Both the position numbers and the translations under genes were made by a program. A stretch of DNA of 64,000 bases from positions 744,001 through 808,000 of the forward strand of contig NZ_CP073760.1 in NCBI RefSeq assembly GCF_018399035.1, written 5' to 3'. This stretch comes from Thiocapsa sp. (GTDB taxonomy: Bacteria; Pseudomonadota; Gammaproteobacteria; Chromatiales; Chromatiaceae). Of this stretch, positions 21,134 through 29,952 are shown one piece after another. The number at the start of each line of letters is the position of its first letter. Within the stretch, counting starts at the first letter, position 1. The notes beneath the pieces were generated by a model. That model ran no database searches, was not told the DNA's origin, and saw only the letters and a list, made by a program, of their open reading frames with translations.

Positions 21134-22006
21134 TCAGTGCTGCGAGGGCGAGGGCTCGTGGCGGGTCAGCTCGGCGAAGAGCTGTTTGGCGTCCACCGCG
21201 TCGAAGGCGTAGTTGCGGTTGCAGAACTCGCAGGTGACGCTGACCGCGCCTTCCTCGGCGAGGATGTCGTCGACCTCGGCCGGGCCGAGCAGCTTGAGCG
21301 TCTCCTCGATCCGAGTGCGCGAGCAGCCGCACCGAAAGGCGATCGGCTCGGGCTCGAACAGCCGGATCGACTCCTCGTTGAAGAGCCGATAGAGGAGATC
21401 GCCCGTGGATTGGCCGGTCAGCTCCTCGCGTGTCAGTGTGCCGGCCAGCATCCCGATGCGCTCCCAGTCTTCGTCGCTCAGACCCTCGCCGGGGAGGCGC
21501 TGCAGCAGCAGTCCGGCGGCGCGGTTCGCTCCGGCCGTAAGCCAGAGCCGCGTCGGGAGCTGCTCGGAGTCGACGAAATAACGCTCGATCGCCGCCGAGA
21601 GATCCGCTCCTTCCAGCGGCACGATTCCCTGATAGGGCTCGGCGCCGCGCCGCTCGATCGTCAAGGCCAGATGTCCCCCTCCGAACCGCGCCGCGAGTGT
21701 CCCGTCGGCGGGCACCTCGCCTTCCCAACGGGCAAGCCCGCGGACCTTATGCTCGTGAGTCGCCTGTGCAACCAGGGTGCGGATGGGCCCCCGCCCCTGT
21801 GCCTGCAGGATCAGAGAGCCCTCGAACTTGATCGTCGAGGCGAGCAGCGTCACGGCGGCCAGCGACTCCCCGAGCGGATCGCGAACCGCCTCCGGGTAGG
21901 GGTGCGCACTCAGGACGGCACGCCAGGCCGCATCCAAATGGACCAGATTGCCGCGAATCCCGATGTTCTCGAAGATAAAGCGGTAAAGACGATCCGAGTC
22001 GCTCAT
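21134..22006 (-). CDS. hslO: Redox-regulated chaperone Hsp33
   Basis: This cytoplasmic holdase chaperone, 290 residues, is activated by oxidation of a zinc-bound four-cysteine switch. The two cysteine pairs are visible: FRCGCSRTR near residue 227 and CEFCNRNY near 258. N-terminal features are RYFVDSEQLPTRLWL and GLLLQRLPG. A TTGGAG ribosome site precedes ATG 22006. Together with nearby katG it forms a local oxidative-stress neighbourhood, though they are separate transcription units. Confidence 0.96.
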   Translation of the reverse strand: MSDSDRLYRFIFENIGIRGNLVHLDAAWRAVLSAHPYPEAVRDPLGESLAAVTLLASTIKFEGSLILQAQGRGPIRTLVAQATHEHKVRGLARWEGEVPADGTLAARFGGGHLALTIERRGAEPYQGIVPLEGADLSAAIERYFVDSEQLPTRLWLTAGANRAAGLLLQRLPGEGLSDEDWERIGMLAGTLTREELTGQSTGDLLYRLFNEESIRLFEPEPIAFRCGCSRTRIEETLKLLGPAEVDDILAEEGAVSVTCEFCNRNYAFDAVDAKQLFAELTRHEPSPSQH

Positions 22007-22257
22007 CCGTACTCCAAGGGGCCGACTGTTGCCCTGTTACATCTTGTTGCAATTTGTCATCGATCGCGACGTGTGTCCGATCCGCAGCGTCGGATTCTTC
22101 GGAACACCCCGATCGCACCTGATGTCGCTGTTGGTTTCAATCTGTTACATGCGTTGCGCAGACGCGGGATCGGCATCGGGTCCGGCTGGATGCGGCTTGC
22201 AACTAATTAAGTAAACGCTAATATAAGAGCCAACGTTGTAGCTAAAAGGAAACACTC

Positions 22258-22428
22258 ATGATGCCCCTTCTCTTAAGTCTGATCACGGCAGTCCTCTTCT
22301 TGATCTTGGCCGGCGCGACCTACGGGGCCGAAGCGCTCCTGACCAACGCCTGGATCCCGATGGTGTTCTGGGGGCTGCTCGGGTCCGGGGTCACCGTCTA
22401 TATCCTGAGCAAGCAGGCGAAGCAGTGA
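22258..22428 (+). CDS. Small two-helix membrane protein, 56 residues
   Basis: ATG 22258 follows an AAAAGGAAAC ribosome site at ideal spacing, and the frame MMPLLLSLITAVLFLILAGA... ends at TGA 22428. Two hydrophobic stretches, at about residues 3-20 and 33-50, with a short polar turn between them and a basic end (SKQAKQ), predict a hairpin inner membrane protein. The 250 bp upstream is comparatively AT-rich (ACTAATTAAGTAAACGCTAA), consistent with its own promoter. No family is recognised. Codon use is like the neighbours. It converges with the phosphoesterase gene. Confidence 0.65.
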   Translation: MMPLLLSLITAVLFLILAGATYGAEALLTNAWIPMVFWGLLGSGVTVYILSKQAKQ

Positions 22429-22484
22429 CCCTCATGACATCCATCGAAGCCCGGTGCGCCTCTGCGCACCGGTGCTCGACCCGC

Positions 22485-23327
22485 TCAAACGTGACCTGAA
22501 TCCCGCAGAAACTCTTCGACGGATCCAGCGAGGTCGCGCTCTCCCGCAAGAACGGCCGGCTCGAAGCCTCGCCTCCAGTAGGGCATCAAGAGACGCGCCT
22601 GACGCCACTCCTCGAAGAGGATGCGCGCCAAGGGTCCGCCCTCCTCGATAAAGCCCGAATCGCGAAAATCCCGCTCCGCGCGAGCACGGTCGTAGTCGAA
22701 CCGCACGATCTCCCAGGTCCAATGTCCTCGACGTTCTTCGAGCAAGGCATAGCTTCCACGCGTGTCGCCATCGAACGGCGAGCCGACCGAGCCGACGTTC
22801 AGGATGGGTGTGCCGTCCAGCTCGCGATGCAGGGGGCGATGCGTGTGCGCCGTCACGAACAGGGCGACGTCCACCGGGAGGTTGCCGCGGATCTCCTCGT
22901 CCGAAACACCGGCCGAGATCCCGAAGCGGTTCCCGGCCATGGTCCCGTGCGTGACGTGCACCCAGCTGGAATCGCTCTCGCCGTGGAAGCAGAGATGGTC
23001 CGGCCAGCCTTCGAGCGCCGCGAGACGCTCGCGGACCTGCTCGTAGGTCCAGTCGGCGAAGCGCCGCATTTGACCCTCCAGCTCGGTGCGGGGCGGCTCC
23101 CGAGAGCAGCGCAGGATCCACGCCTCGTGATTGCCCTTCACCGGCAACCAGCCGCGTGTTCGGCGCAGCTCGTCGAACAGCTCGACACAGGCAAGGCTGC
23201 TCGGCCCGCGGTTGACCAGGTCCCCGTCCATCACCACCAGATCCGGATTCCAGTCGAGGATCCGCTCGACCGCGACCTCCATCGCCGGCAGGTTGGCTTG
23301 AACATCGGAAAAGATCGCAACCTTCAT
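22485..23327 (-). CDS. Metallophosphoesterase
   Basis: This is a calcineurin-like phosphoesterase of 280 residues. Metal-ligand motifs are in order: FSDVQAN (a D-x-N version of D-x-H), GDLVNRG, KGNHE, HVTHGTM and TAHTHRPL, followed by NVGSVGSPFDGD, which is typical of the YfcE/ApaH-like or diadenosine/phosphodiesterase branch. The substrate cannot be read. The usual first His of DxH is replaced by Gln-Ala-Asn in SDVQANL, common in this subgroup. ATG 23327 lies 15 bp from a family C repeat end. Confidence 0.87.
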   Translation of the reverse strand: MKVAIFSDVQANLPAMEVAVERILDWNPDLVVMDGDLVNRGPSSLACVELFDELRRTRGWLPVKGNHEAWILRCSREPPRTELEGQMRRFADWTYEQVRERLAALEGWPDHLCFHGESDSSWVHVTHGTMAGNRFGISAGVSDEEIRGNLPVDVALFVTAHTHRPLHRELDGTPILNVGSVGSPFDGDTRGSYALLEERRGHWTWEIVRFDYDRARAERDFRDSGFIEEGGPLARILFEEWRQARLLMPYWRRGFEPAVLAGERDLAGSVEEFLRDSGHV

Positions 23328-23342
23328 GATCAGTGTCTCGTG

Positions 23343-23453
23343 TTAAACCGCGTCCGGTTAAACCGCGTCCGGCGCAGTATGCGTAGTCTTGAGTGGCCAG
23401 CCAGTTTGGCATCCCTCTGAGATGTTGGCGTCGATGCGGTTTAAGTGTTTAAT
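23343..23453. repeat. Family C element, rearranged
   Basis: A duplicated left end (TTAAACCGCGTCCGGTTAAA, then CCGCGTCCGG) is followed by CAGTATGCGTAG and a right end GATGCGGTTTAA. The interior is diverged from both A and B units. Confidence 0.65.
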
Positions 23454-23498
23454 CCGTGATAATTTTCAACTGCATCGCTTTTCGATGATTCACGATTC

Positions 23499-23577
23499 CT
23501 GAACCGCGTCCAGCTCCGCCTGCCGACCGCATCAGCTCTGCGAACCTCTGCATATCGCGCCCGGAGGACGCGGTTCA
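23499..23577. repeat. Family C-like element with TGAACCGCG ends
   Basis: CTGAACCGCGTCC on the left and GGACGCGGTTCAG on the right are perfect inverted ends. The right end contains the stop codon of the minus-strand thiamine-binding-type gene. Confidence 0.75.
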
Positions 23578-23889
23578 GCAGGCGACCTCGCCGATCTGCC
23601 TCCGCACCGACGCGACCTTCCCCTCCATGCGTCCGGTCTGCCCCTTCCGGATGTCGAGCTTCGCCGTCGCATAGACGCGCTCGCAGCCCAAGGCATCGAG
23701 GATCTCATAGGCGCGCTCGATTACCGCCAGCGCCTCGGGCAGGGTGTCGGTTTCGACGACGGTGCCCATCGGCGAGAGTCGGTAATCGTGGCCGCTGTCG
23801 CGGATCATGGCGATGACGGGGGCGACGAAGCCGCTCACACCGGCGCCTCGGTCGACGGGAAAGATGCTGAGATCGAGCAGAACGGACAT
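23575..23889 (-). CDS. MTH1187/DUF77-type thiamine-binding protein
   Basis: A 104-residue ferredoxin-fold protein of the MTH1187/YkoF-like family: LLDLSIFPVDRGAGVSGFVA at the start, YRLSPMGTVVETDTLPEAL in the middle and the basic strand KLDIRKGQTGRMEGKV near the end. Family members bind thiamine or its precursor; the role here is not known. Its TGA stop is formed by the end of a family C-like repeat (TTCAG on the plus strand), so the true C-terminus may have been reset by that insertion. Confidence 0.85.
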   Translation of the reverse strand: MSVLLDLSIFPVDRGAGVSGFVAPVIAMIRDSGHDYRLSPMGTVVETDTLPEALAVIERAYEILDALGCERVYATAKLDIRKGQTGRMEGKVASVRRQIGEVAC

Positions 23890-24039
23890 GATACAACCTT
23901 GCGAATGTGCTTGACCTCGGCCGAGGGCCGAGGCATGGAAGCCGAACGAGGATTGCCCTGCGGCGGACCTGAACTATAGACTGAAGCCCATTAGACGCCC
24001 TGCATCCGCCGGGAACAAGTCGACCGTAAAGGATTTGCA

Positions 24040-24519
24040 ATGGCCACCCAGACCGACACCGAGACCCCGACCGACGCCGCCGAACCGGATTGGGAAACCC
24101 CCTTGTCGCTCACACTGACCCCGTCACTCCTCATCCACTCCCTCATGGGGACGGCCAGCGCGGTCCACACGGCTTGGACCAGCTGTGTCGACGATTCTCT
24201 GGTCATTTCCGACCTCGTCTCGATGGAGGATCGCGCCGGAAACTATGTTCGACTGGCCGAGCAGGAGTTCGTCGAGGACGATCAGCCCGGCACCGTCTGG
24301 CATGACTGGACGCTCGAGGTGCGCATCGGCACCGTGCTGACGACCGGGCACTGGCAGTTCCCGGTCACCGCGCACCCTTCGGAGTGGGAGTGGAACGCAC
24401 GCGAGGCAGGTCGCGCGTTCGAGCGCGCCTGTCTCTTGGTCGGGCGCCGGGTGCGCCGCACCATGACCGTGGAGGATCCCGCACCGACCGACTCGGTTCC
24501 GCGTGCGAGTCGGCACTAA
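24040..24519 (+). CDS. Hypothetical protein, 159 residues
   Basis: I do not recognise this family. ATG 24040 follows AAAGGA. There is no signal peptide or membrane segment. The sequence is acidic at the N-terminus (TDTETPTDAAEPDWE) and rich in Trp, with segments TVWHDWTLEVRIG and HPSEWEWNAREAGRAFERA that suggest an alpha/beta fold. It lies in divergent orientation to the thiamine-binding-type gene. The last codons run up to a family C repeat whose first three bases, TAA, are the stop codon. Confidence 0.65.
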   Translation: MATQTDTETPTDAAEPDWETPLSLTLTPSLLIHSLMGTASAVHTAWTSCVDDSLVISDLVSMEDRAGNYVRLAEQEFVEDDQPGTVWHDWTLEVRIGTVLTTGHWQFPVTAHPSEWEWNAREAGRAFERACLLVGRRVRRTMTVEDPAPTDSVPRASRH

Positions 24520-24582
24520 ACCGCGCCCGGTGCGGTATGCGGAGTTGGTTGGCTTGGCCGCGCCGGAGCCGGCGCGTTATAA
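24517..24582. repeat. Family C unit B, truncated
   Basis: TAAACCGCGCCCGGTGCGGT, then ATGCGGAGTTGGTTGGCTTG and GAGCCGGCGCGTTATAA. The core is like the 55.4-kb copy; the right end is degenerate. The left TAA is the stop codon of the preceding gene. Confidence 0.75.
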
Positions 24583-24705
24583 AGTAGATGTGTCGAAGCC
24601 ATTCGTTGTCGTTGTCGTTGTCGTAATCGTCTCGATGGTCGACAACGACAACGACAACGAGAATGATCTCGGTCGGTCTCGGGATCTCTGAACTGCTCCA
24701 CCGAG
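24583..24705. repeat. Family H hexanucleotide hairpin element, copy 2
   Basis: The core 24603-24661 is CGTTGTCGTTGTCGTTGTCG, then TAATCGTCTCGATGG and TCGACAACGACAACGACAAC. The right flank GAATGATCTCGGTCGGTCTC is the near complement of the left flank of copy 1 at 4720-4748, which shows that conserved arms belong to the element. Confidence 0.8.
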
Positions 24706-24818
24706 TCGGACCCCCCGGTCTTGCGTCGTTGCGAGGCGGCTTGATTCGACCCACGTCATCGTCCAGAGTGATCGTGCAGGCGGGGCACCGTGCCGCGCCG
24801 CGCTCCAAGGAGAGAGGC

Positions 24819-25109
24819 ATGAAGATGAGTTTCGATGTCGAGATGACGCCGGAAGAGATGCGCAAGCTGTTGGGTTTGCCGGATGTCGAAGCCTTTCAAC
24901 GCCAGTTGATGGACGACATCCGCGAGCGCATGGTCGCCGGCACCGAGGGTTACGACCCGATCAAGCTGTTCCAGCCCTACGTGACCGGGACCATGGCCTC
25001 ATGGGACATGTTCCAGAAAATGCTGACGAATGCGACGAGCATGTCCTCGGGCGGAACGGGCTCAAGCAGCGACAGCACTGACGCCGAGTCCAAGCCGCGA
25101 CGGAAATAG
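24819..25109 (+). CDS. DUF6489-like small protein
   Basis: The protein has 96 residues starting at ATG 24819 after AAGGAGAGAGGC, a strong ribosome site. MTPEEMRKLLGLPDVEAFQR and MASWDMFQKML resemble a small family common near polyhydroxyalkanoate or membrane-associated proteins in proteobacteria, here called DUF6489-like from memory of the TPEE...GLPDV pattern. The C-terminus is Ser/Gly/Thr-rich and disordered. The frame is open upstream to 24663 within the family H repeat, which is not coding. Confidence 0.7.
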   Translation: MKMSFDVEMTPEEMRKLLGLPDVEAFQRQLMDDIRERMVAGTEGYDPIKLFQPYVTGTMASWDMFQKMLTNATSMSSGGTGSSSDSTDAESKPRRK

Positions 25110-25161
25110 TGCGCCCGACAACGCGGAGGAGATGACGAATGGTTCATCGGTTGCTGATCCT

Positions 25162-25293
25162 TTAGCGGTTAATCGTCAGATAGTTGGATAAATAATCCGC
25201 GATCGGCTGAAACTGCTCCAGCACCGTCTCGGGCGAGGCCAGCCAGAGGATCCAAAAGCCGACGTGGAGCAGGACGATGAGCCAGAAGGTCAC
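25162..25293 (-). CDS. Possible small single-pass membrane protein
   Basis: Downstream of purN, a GTG at 25293 would start a 43-residue peptide VTFWLIVLLHVGFWILWLAS followed by PETVLEQFQPIADYLSNY. It has one strong hydrophobic helix and a polar tail. There is no clear ribosome site; the same frame is open upstream into purN. I do not recognise it and it may be spurious. Confidence 0.35.
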   Translation of the reverse strand: MTFWLIVLLHVGFWILWLASPETVLEQFQPIADYLSNYLTINR

Positions 25294-25339
25294 CTGATAG
25301 CAACCATGCCCCGAGCTCCGGGGATCACGAGTCAATCGA

Positions 25340-26059
25340 TCATCTTGTCCGCGCCGCGCGCACTTGGGGAGACTCGTCGCCCGTTCCGAAACCATCGGAG
25401 CCGGTCGCGGTATCGATCATGATCGGCGACATCAGCGGCTCGCCGTCCAACCACGGCCGGCCATCCTCCCCCAGTCGCAGGCACCCCTGCGCGAACCAGC
25501 CGACCGCCCGTGGATAGATGATGTGCTCCTGTGTCAGCACCCGTTGCGCCAATCTCGCGGCGTCCTCTCCCGGATGGATGTCCAGTCGAGCCTGAATGAC
25601 GACGGGTCCGCCGTCGAGCTCGGGTGTGACGAAGTGGACGCTCGCGCCATGCTCGCGCTCCTCGGCGTCCAAGGCGCGCTGATGGGTCTGGAGCCCCCGG
25701 AATTTGGGTAGGAGCGAGGGATGGATGTTGAGCATCCGTCCGGAATAATGCTCGACAAAGGCGGGCGTGAGGATGCGCATGAAGCCGGCCAAGATCACCA
25801 GGCCGGGCGCATAGCGATCGATCAGGGCGCGCAGCTCGGCCTCGTAGGGCTCGCGTCCCGCGAAGTCGCGATGGTCCAGCACCTCGGCCGGGATCCCGGC
25901 GCGCCGGGCTCGTTCCAGGCCGAAGGCATCCGCGCGGTTGCTGACGACGGCGACGATCTCGAAGTCTCGGCCCTTTGTCGCGTCGTCCATCAATGCCTGC
26001 AGGTTGCTGCCGCTGCCCGAGATCAGGGCGACGACGCGCAGGCGCCCGCCATCAGGCAT
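25340..26059 (-). CDS. purN: Phosphoribosylglycinamide formyltransferase
   Basis: This enzyme carries out step 3 of purine synthesis, N10-formyl-THF-dependent formylation of GAR. It has 239 residues from ATG 26059. The phosphate loop [11 protein letters not shown] is at the N-terminus, and the catalytic segment [22 protein letters not shown] carries Asn and His with the Asp in TPELDGGPV. The start overlaps the purM stop by 8 bp, as is common for purMN. The C-terminal ~25 residues ([16 protein letters not shown]...) extend beyond the usual end of the family. Confidence 0.95.
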   Translation of the reverse strand: MPDGGRLRVVALISGSGSNLQALMDDATKGRDFEIVAVVSNRADAFGLERARRAGIPAEVLDHRDFAGREPYEAELRALIDRYAPGLVILAGFMRILTPAFVEHYSGRMLNIHPSLLPKFRGLQTHQRALDAEEREHGASVHFVTPELDGGPVVIQARLDIHPGEDAARLAQRVLTQEHIIYPRAVGWFAQGCLRLGEDGRPWLDGEPLMSPIMIDTATGSDGFGTGDESPQVRAARTR

Positions 26060-27125
26060 GCGTGGCCTCGCCGACATAGCGTACCGACGCGGGTCCTTGC
26101 CCCGCCTCGACCTGTCCGATCACCCGCGCATCCTCGCCGCCGGCGCGCAGCAGCGCGAGCGCTTGGTCGAGATCCCCCGCATCGACGGCAACCACCATCC
26201 CGATCCCGCAGTTGAAGGTCCGCAGCATCTCGGCCTCCTCGATCCTGCCCTTGGACTGGAGCCAGTCGAAGACCGGCGGGCGGGTCCAGCTCGCGAGATC
26301 CAGGACGGCGCGGGTGTCGTCCGGCAGCACCCGCGGCAGATTCTCGGTCAATCCGCCGCCCGTGATGTGGGCGAGGGCGTGCACCCTGATGGCGCGCGTC
26401 AAGGGCAGGACGGACCTGACATAGATGCGGGTCGGTGCCAGGAGTCGCTCGCCGAGGCTGACGCCGTCCAGATCCTCGCCGAGATCCGCACCGCTCACCT
26501 CGATGACCTTGCGGATCAGCGAGTAGCCGTTGGAGTGCGGACCGGACGCGGCGAGACCGATCAGGACGTCGCCCGGTCGGACCCGGTCCGGAACGATGAG
26601 ATCCGCCTTCTCCGCGATCCCGACACAGAAGCCGGCGAGGTCGTAGTCGCCCGGACGATAGATGCCCGGCATCTCGGCCGTCTCGCCGCCGGTCAAGGCG
26701 CAGCCGGCAAGCGCGCAGCCGCGCGCGATGCCCGAGATGACGGCTGCGGCGACCTCGACATCGAGCGAGCCGGTGGCGTAATAGTCGAGAAAGAACAAGG
26801 GCTCGGCGCCGCTGACCAGGATGTCGTTCGCGCACATGGCAACCAGGTCGATCCCGATGCTGTCGTGCCGACCCAGGTCGATCGCGAGCTTGAGCTTGGT
26901 GCCCACCCCGTCCGTGCCCGAGACCAGCACGGGCTGCCGATAATCGGCGAGCGGGAGCTCGAAGAGCGCCCCGAATCCGCCCAGGCCCGTGATGACGCCG
27001 GGGCGAGTGGTGGCGGCGGCGAGCGGCTTGATGCGCTCGACCAGCCTGGCGCCGGCGTCGATGTCGACTCCTGCGTCGCGATAACTGAGGGATGGCGATG
27101 AGGGCGGGGCGGAATCCTGCGTCAC
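26052..27125 (-). CDS. purM: Phosphoribosylformylglycinamidine cyclo-ligase
   Basis: This is AIR synthetase, the fifth step of purine biosynthesis. It has 357 residues with a GTG start at 27125 (MTQDSAPP...). Signatures are [49 protein letters not shown] and [11 protein letters not shown], which form the ATP/FGAM site. It is the first gene of the purM-purN pair, which overlap by 8 bp. A divergent relic gene lies upstream, so the promoter is probably within 27126-27340. Confidence 0.96.
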   Translation of the reverse strand: MTQDSAPPSSPSLSYRDAGVDIDAGARLVERIKPLAAATTRPGVITGLGGFGALFELPLADYRQPVLVSGTDGVGTKLKLAIDLGRHDSIGIDLVAMCANDILVSGAEPLFFLDYYATGSLDVEVAAAVISGIARGCALAGCALTGGETAEMPGIYRPGDYDLAGFCVGIAEKADLIVPDRVRPGDVLIGLAASGPHSNGYSLIRKVIEVSGADLGEDLDGVSLGERLLAPTRIYVRSVLPLTRAIRVHALAHITGGGLTENLPRVLPDDTRAVLDLASWTRPPVFDWLQSKGRIEEAEMLRTFNCGIGMVVAVDAGDLDQALALLRAGGEDARVIGQVEAGQGPASVRYVGEATHA

Positions 27126-27339
27126 GCTTTGGCTCCAAGGGACGGGTTTGACCGGCTATTCTAGCAGCCCGGCCGGACCCGCAGTACGGGCGATGGAGGC
27201 TGCCCTCAGCACAGATCAGGTTCTGCAAGCGTTCACGGCGAGTAAGCATCCGGAGTGCGCGTGCCTTGAAGACATGAAGGGGCGTAGGCGCGAATTTTTG
27301 GCACAGACACGCCGGTCGTTTCGCCCCGGAAAATCACGT

Positions 27340-27933
27340 CAGAGCCTGTTCATCCTGCCGCGGGCCTTCAGCCTGGTGCTTGCCGGGTATTTCGTCCTCA
27401 CCAGTGCCTATTCCTTCTGGCTCAAGCGCCGACCGATCCTGGATGTCATGACCCTGGCCGGTCTCTACACCGTACGCGTCATCGCGGGCGCGGCAGCCGT
27501 CGCCATCGCGCCCTCCTTCTGGCTGCTCGCCTTCTCCATGTTCATCTTCCTGAGCCTGGCGCTGGTGAAGCGCTACACCGAGCTACAGGGTCTTCTGGAG
27601 CGGGGCGAACTAACCGCGACCGGGCGCGGCTGGCACGTCGAGGATCTACCGCTGGTCCAGAGCCTGGGCACCGCAGCCGGGATGGCCTGTGTGCTGGTGC
27701 TCGCGCTCTACATCGATAGTGAGCCGGCACAACGCCTCTATGGCAGCCCCGAAGCGCTGTGGCTCGTCTGTCCGCTGCTGCTCTACTGGATCAGCCGGCT
27801 CTGGTTTAAGACCCATCGCGGCGCGATGCACGATGATCCGGTGGTCTTCGCGCTGCGCGATCGCATGAGTCTCGTCATTGGCGTCTGCACGGTCGGGATC
27901 CTCCTTCTGGCAAAGATTGGGGTTGCGCAATGA
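27340..27933 (+). pseudogene. C-terminal remnant of a UbiA-family prenyltransferase
   Basis: From about 27355 the frame reads VLAGYFVLTSAYSFWLKRRP, then VMTLAGLYTVRVIAGAAA and LLAFSMFIFLSLALVKRYTE. This is the second half of the UbiA fold as found in proteins related to decaprenyl-phosphate phosphoribosyltransferase. The first half, including the N-terminal NDxxDxxxD prenyl-diphosphate motif, is absent; the upstream 65 codons back to a TTG at 27148 have no similarity to it. Without the first metal site it cannot be a working enzyme. The remaining helices end normally at TGA 27933. Confidence 0.75.
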
Positions 27934-27994
27934 CCGTTTCACACCGGTATGCCTTACCCTGTCGAACAGCTACCCATCCTGAGCCGAAATCCTC

Positions 27995-28390
27995 ATGGAC
28001 ATCGAACGTCTGAACGAACGCATCGCGGATTTTCTCAAAGGCGTGCATCAACTCGAGCGGGCCGTGGCCGAGCCCTTCAGCGAATTCACGCGCGATGCAA
28101 CGATTCAACGCTTTGAATTCTGCTATGAGCTGGCCTGGAAGATGGTCAAGCTGAAGCTGGAGCAGGAGGGCATCAGTGCGCTCACGCCGAGACAGGCGCT
28201 GCGGGAGGCCTTGCAGGCCGCACTGATCGAGGATGGAAATGTCTGGAGCGAGATTCAACGCTACCGCAATCTCACCAGCCATACCTACGATGAGAAGCTG
28301 GCCGACGAGGTCTATGCCTTCATCAGCCAGCTGGCCCTGGTGCGATTTCAGGCGTTGGCACGCGAGGCCGAAACATGGAAGACACCATGA
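27995..28390 (+). CDS. HepT-like HEPN protein (toxin of HEPN-MNT pair)
   Basis: This 131-residue all-helical protein is of the HI0074/HEPN 'nucleotidyltransferase substrate-binding' family. The functional motif RNLTSHTY fits exactly the R-x4-H-x-Y signature of HepT, in which R and H form the RNase site and Y is the residue AMPylated by the MntA antitoxin in the studied pair. FEFCYELAWKMVKLKLEQEG is the conserved second helix. Its TGA overlaps the ATG of the nucleotidyltransferase gene (ATGA). It sits between two truncated genes, consistent with a horizontally mobile module. Confidence 0.85.
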   Translation: MDIERLNERIADFLKGVHQLERAVAEPFSEFTRDATIQRFEFCYELAWKMVKLKLEQEGISALTPRQALREALQAALIEDGNVWSEIQRYRNLTSHTYDEKLADEVYAFISQLALVRFQALAREAETWKTP

Positions 28391-28719
28391 CCTTCGGCTT
28401 GTCCGAACGCATCCGCGCCGACATGGGACAGGTGTTTGCGCAGTATCCGGCGATCGAGCGGGTGCTGATCTTCGGCTCGCGTGCCAAGGGGAGCGCCCGT
28501 CCGGGCTCGGACATCGATCTCGCCGTGATTGCGCCCGAGATGAGCGACTCGGAATTCGCTCGCCTCTGGAACGCGATCGACGACCTGCCGCTGGTGTTCA
28601 AGGTCGACCTCCTGCACTGGGACCGTCTCGCCAACCCGCGCTTGAAAGACAAGATCCCGCGCGAAGGCTGCCTCTTCTACGCCCGACCGACGGACCGCCA
28701 GGCGGAGGTCGCGGCATGA
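28387..28719 (+). CDS. MntA-like minimal nucleotidyltransferase (antitoxin)
   Basis: This 110-residue MNT-fold protein has GSRAKGSARPGSDID, an exact G-S-x10-D-x-D motif, near residues 30-45, and the third acid is in VFKVDLLHW. In the characterised HepT/MntA system the partner AMPylates the toxin tyrosine. The ATG at 28387 forms an ATGA overlap with the toxin stop; an ATG at 28375 would add four residues (MEDT). The toxin-first gene order is common for this family. Confidence 0.87.
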   Translation: MTFGLSERIRADMGQVFAQYPAIERVLIFGSRAKGSARPGSDIDLAVIAPEMSDSEFARLWNAIDDLPLVFKVDLLHWDRLANPRLKDKIPREGCLFYARPTDRQAEVAA

Positions 28720-28849
28720 CCCAGCGCATCGAATGCTCGCCGGTGTCGATCATGCGGGGCTCCTTGGGCGCCGATGGTTGGGGTCGAGGTGTTTCGGTCA
28801 CAGCCCATTCACCTTCGGATCGTAAACGATTCGCTTGAAGACGATATAC

Positions 28850-29073
28850 ATGACCTGCTGATCTATGTCGCCGGCTTCGCCTTGTTCTTCCTGCCCGGCG
28901 GGCTCGGCGGCGCGGAGGCTGCGATGGTGGCTTTGTTGGTGGCGGGCGGGACGATGTTCGGAACAGCGGTGTTGGCGACCGTCATCTGTCGCGCCGTCAC
29001 CCTTTGGTTTGCGGTCGTGATTGGGGTCGGCGCGGTTTTTGTGTTGGGGCGTCGCCGACTGCAGGTTTACTAA
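28850..29073 (+). pseudogene. C-terminal remnant of an LPG_synthase_TM / flippase-like protein
   Basis: Only about 75 residues remain: DLLIYVAGFALFFLPGGLGG, then AEAAMVALLVAGG and VLATVICRAVTLWFAVVIG. These are the last helices, with the conserved P-GGLGG-E motif, of lysylphosphatidylglycerol-synthase-like membrane proteins, of which a full-length relative is at 61808-62815. No start region or earlier helices exist upstream. The stop TAA begins TAAACCGCAGCAG, which looks like a decayed family C end. Confidence 0.7.
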
Positions 29074-29250
29074 ACCGCAGCAGTTGCGCGGACAGCTGAG
29101 CGATGTCCGGTGAGGCGGGCGACATTCGCTGGAATTCTCCCAGCCGCTGGTCAGGCCGGCATTGGTCTTGGACAGGCGCCATAGACCCGGCTAGCATCAA
29201 CCGCATAGGCATCAAGGTTTGGTGCCGCCCCCGGCGACCGGAGTCCGTGC

Positions 29251-29808
29251 GTGAAGCTCAGGGATCTTCCAAACATCATCAGCGTCCTGCGACTCGTCGC
29301 GGTCGCGCCCGTTATGTATCTCCTCTTGGCCGGCGATTACGGCTGGGCCTTGGCGCTGTTCGCCGCGGCGGGCGTGTCGGACGGCCTGGACGGCTACCTG
29401 GCGAAACGTTTCGACTGGCGTACGCGCTTGGGCGGGATCCTGGACCCGCTTGCCGACAAGGCATTGCTGGTCGGGTGTTTTCTGGTCCTGGGTTGGCAGG
29501 GGCTGGTCCCGGTCTGGCTCGTGATCGCCGTGATCCTGCGGGATCTCGTGATCGTGACGGGAGCCGTCGTCTACAACTACCGCGTCGAGGCGGTCGAGGC
29601 CGCACCCCTGCCGATCAGCAAGCTCAATACGGTGCTCCAGATTGTGCTGGTGGTGATGGTCATCATGGCTGCGGGGCCGTTCTGGCTTCCCGAAGGGCTG
29701 ATCGACATGATGATCTGGGCCTGTTTCGCGACCGTCGTCGTCAGCGGCGCGCAGTATGTTTGGATCTGGGGTCGCAAGGCGCGGCAGCGCGGTTGGCGGG
29801 AGCATTGA
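29251..29808 (+). CDS. CDP-alcohol phosphatidyltransferase family protein
   Basis: This inner membrane enzyme of 185 residues transfers a phosphatidyl group from CDP-diacylglycerol to an alcohol. The family motif is visible as SDGLDGYLAKRFDWRTRLGG followed by ILDPLADK, matching D-x2-DG-x2-AR-x8-G-x3-D-x3-D with Lys-Arg in place of Ala-Arg. Five to six hydrophobic helices follow. It is closest in character to PgsA or CrdS-type proteins; the acceptor alcohol is not certain. The GTG start at 29251 has CGGAG upstream. Confidence 0.88.
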   Translation: MKLRDLPNIISVLRLVAVAPVMYLLLAGDYGWALALFAAAGVSDGLDGYLAKRFDWRTRLGGILDPLADKALLVGCFLVLGWQGLVPVWLVIAVILRDLVIVTGAVVYNYRVEAVEAAPLPISKLNTVLQIVLVVMVIMAAGPFWLPEGLIDMMIWACFATVVVSGAQYVWIWGRKARQRGWREH

Positions 29809-29838
29809 TCCTTTGGCGGTGGCGCGTGCCCTGGATGT

Positions 29839-29927
29839 GTCGTTGTCGTTGTCGTTGTCGTTGTCGTAATCGTAATCGTAGTCGGATTCCGGACGACCAC
29901 GATTACGACAACGACAACGACAACGAG
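29839..29927. repeat. Family H hexanucleotide hairpin element, copy 3
   Basis: The left arm CGTTGTCGTTGTCGTTGTCG, then TTGTCGTAATCG, and the right arm CGATTACGACAACGACAACG, then ACAACG, pair over more than 25 bp around a loop GTAGTCGGATTCCGGACGAC. It lies after the CDP-alcohol gene, where it could act as a strong transcript end. Confidence 0.85.
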
Positions 29928-29952
29928 TAGAGCCTTCGACCACTTTTCCTGG

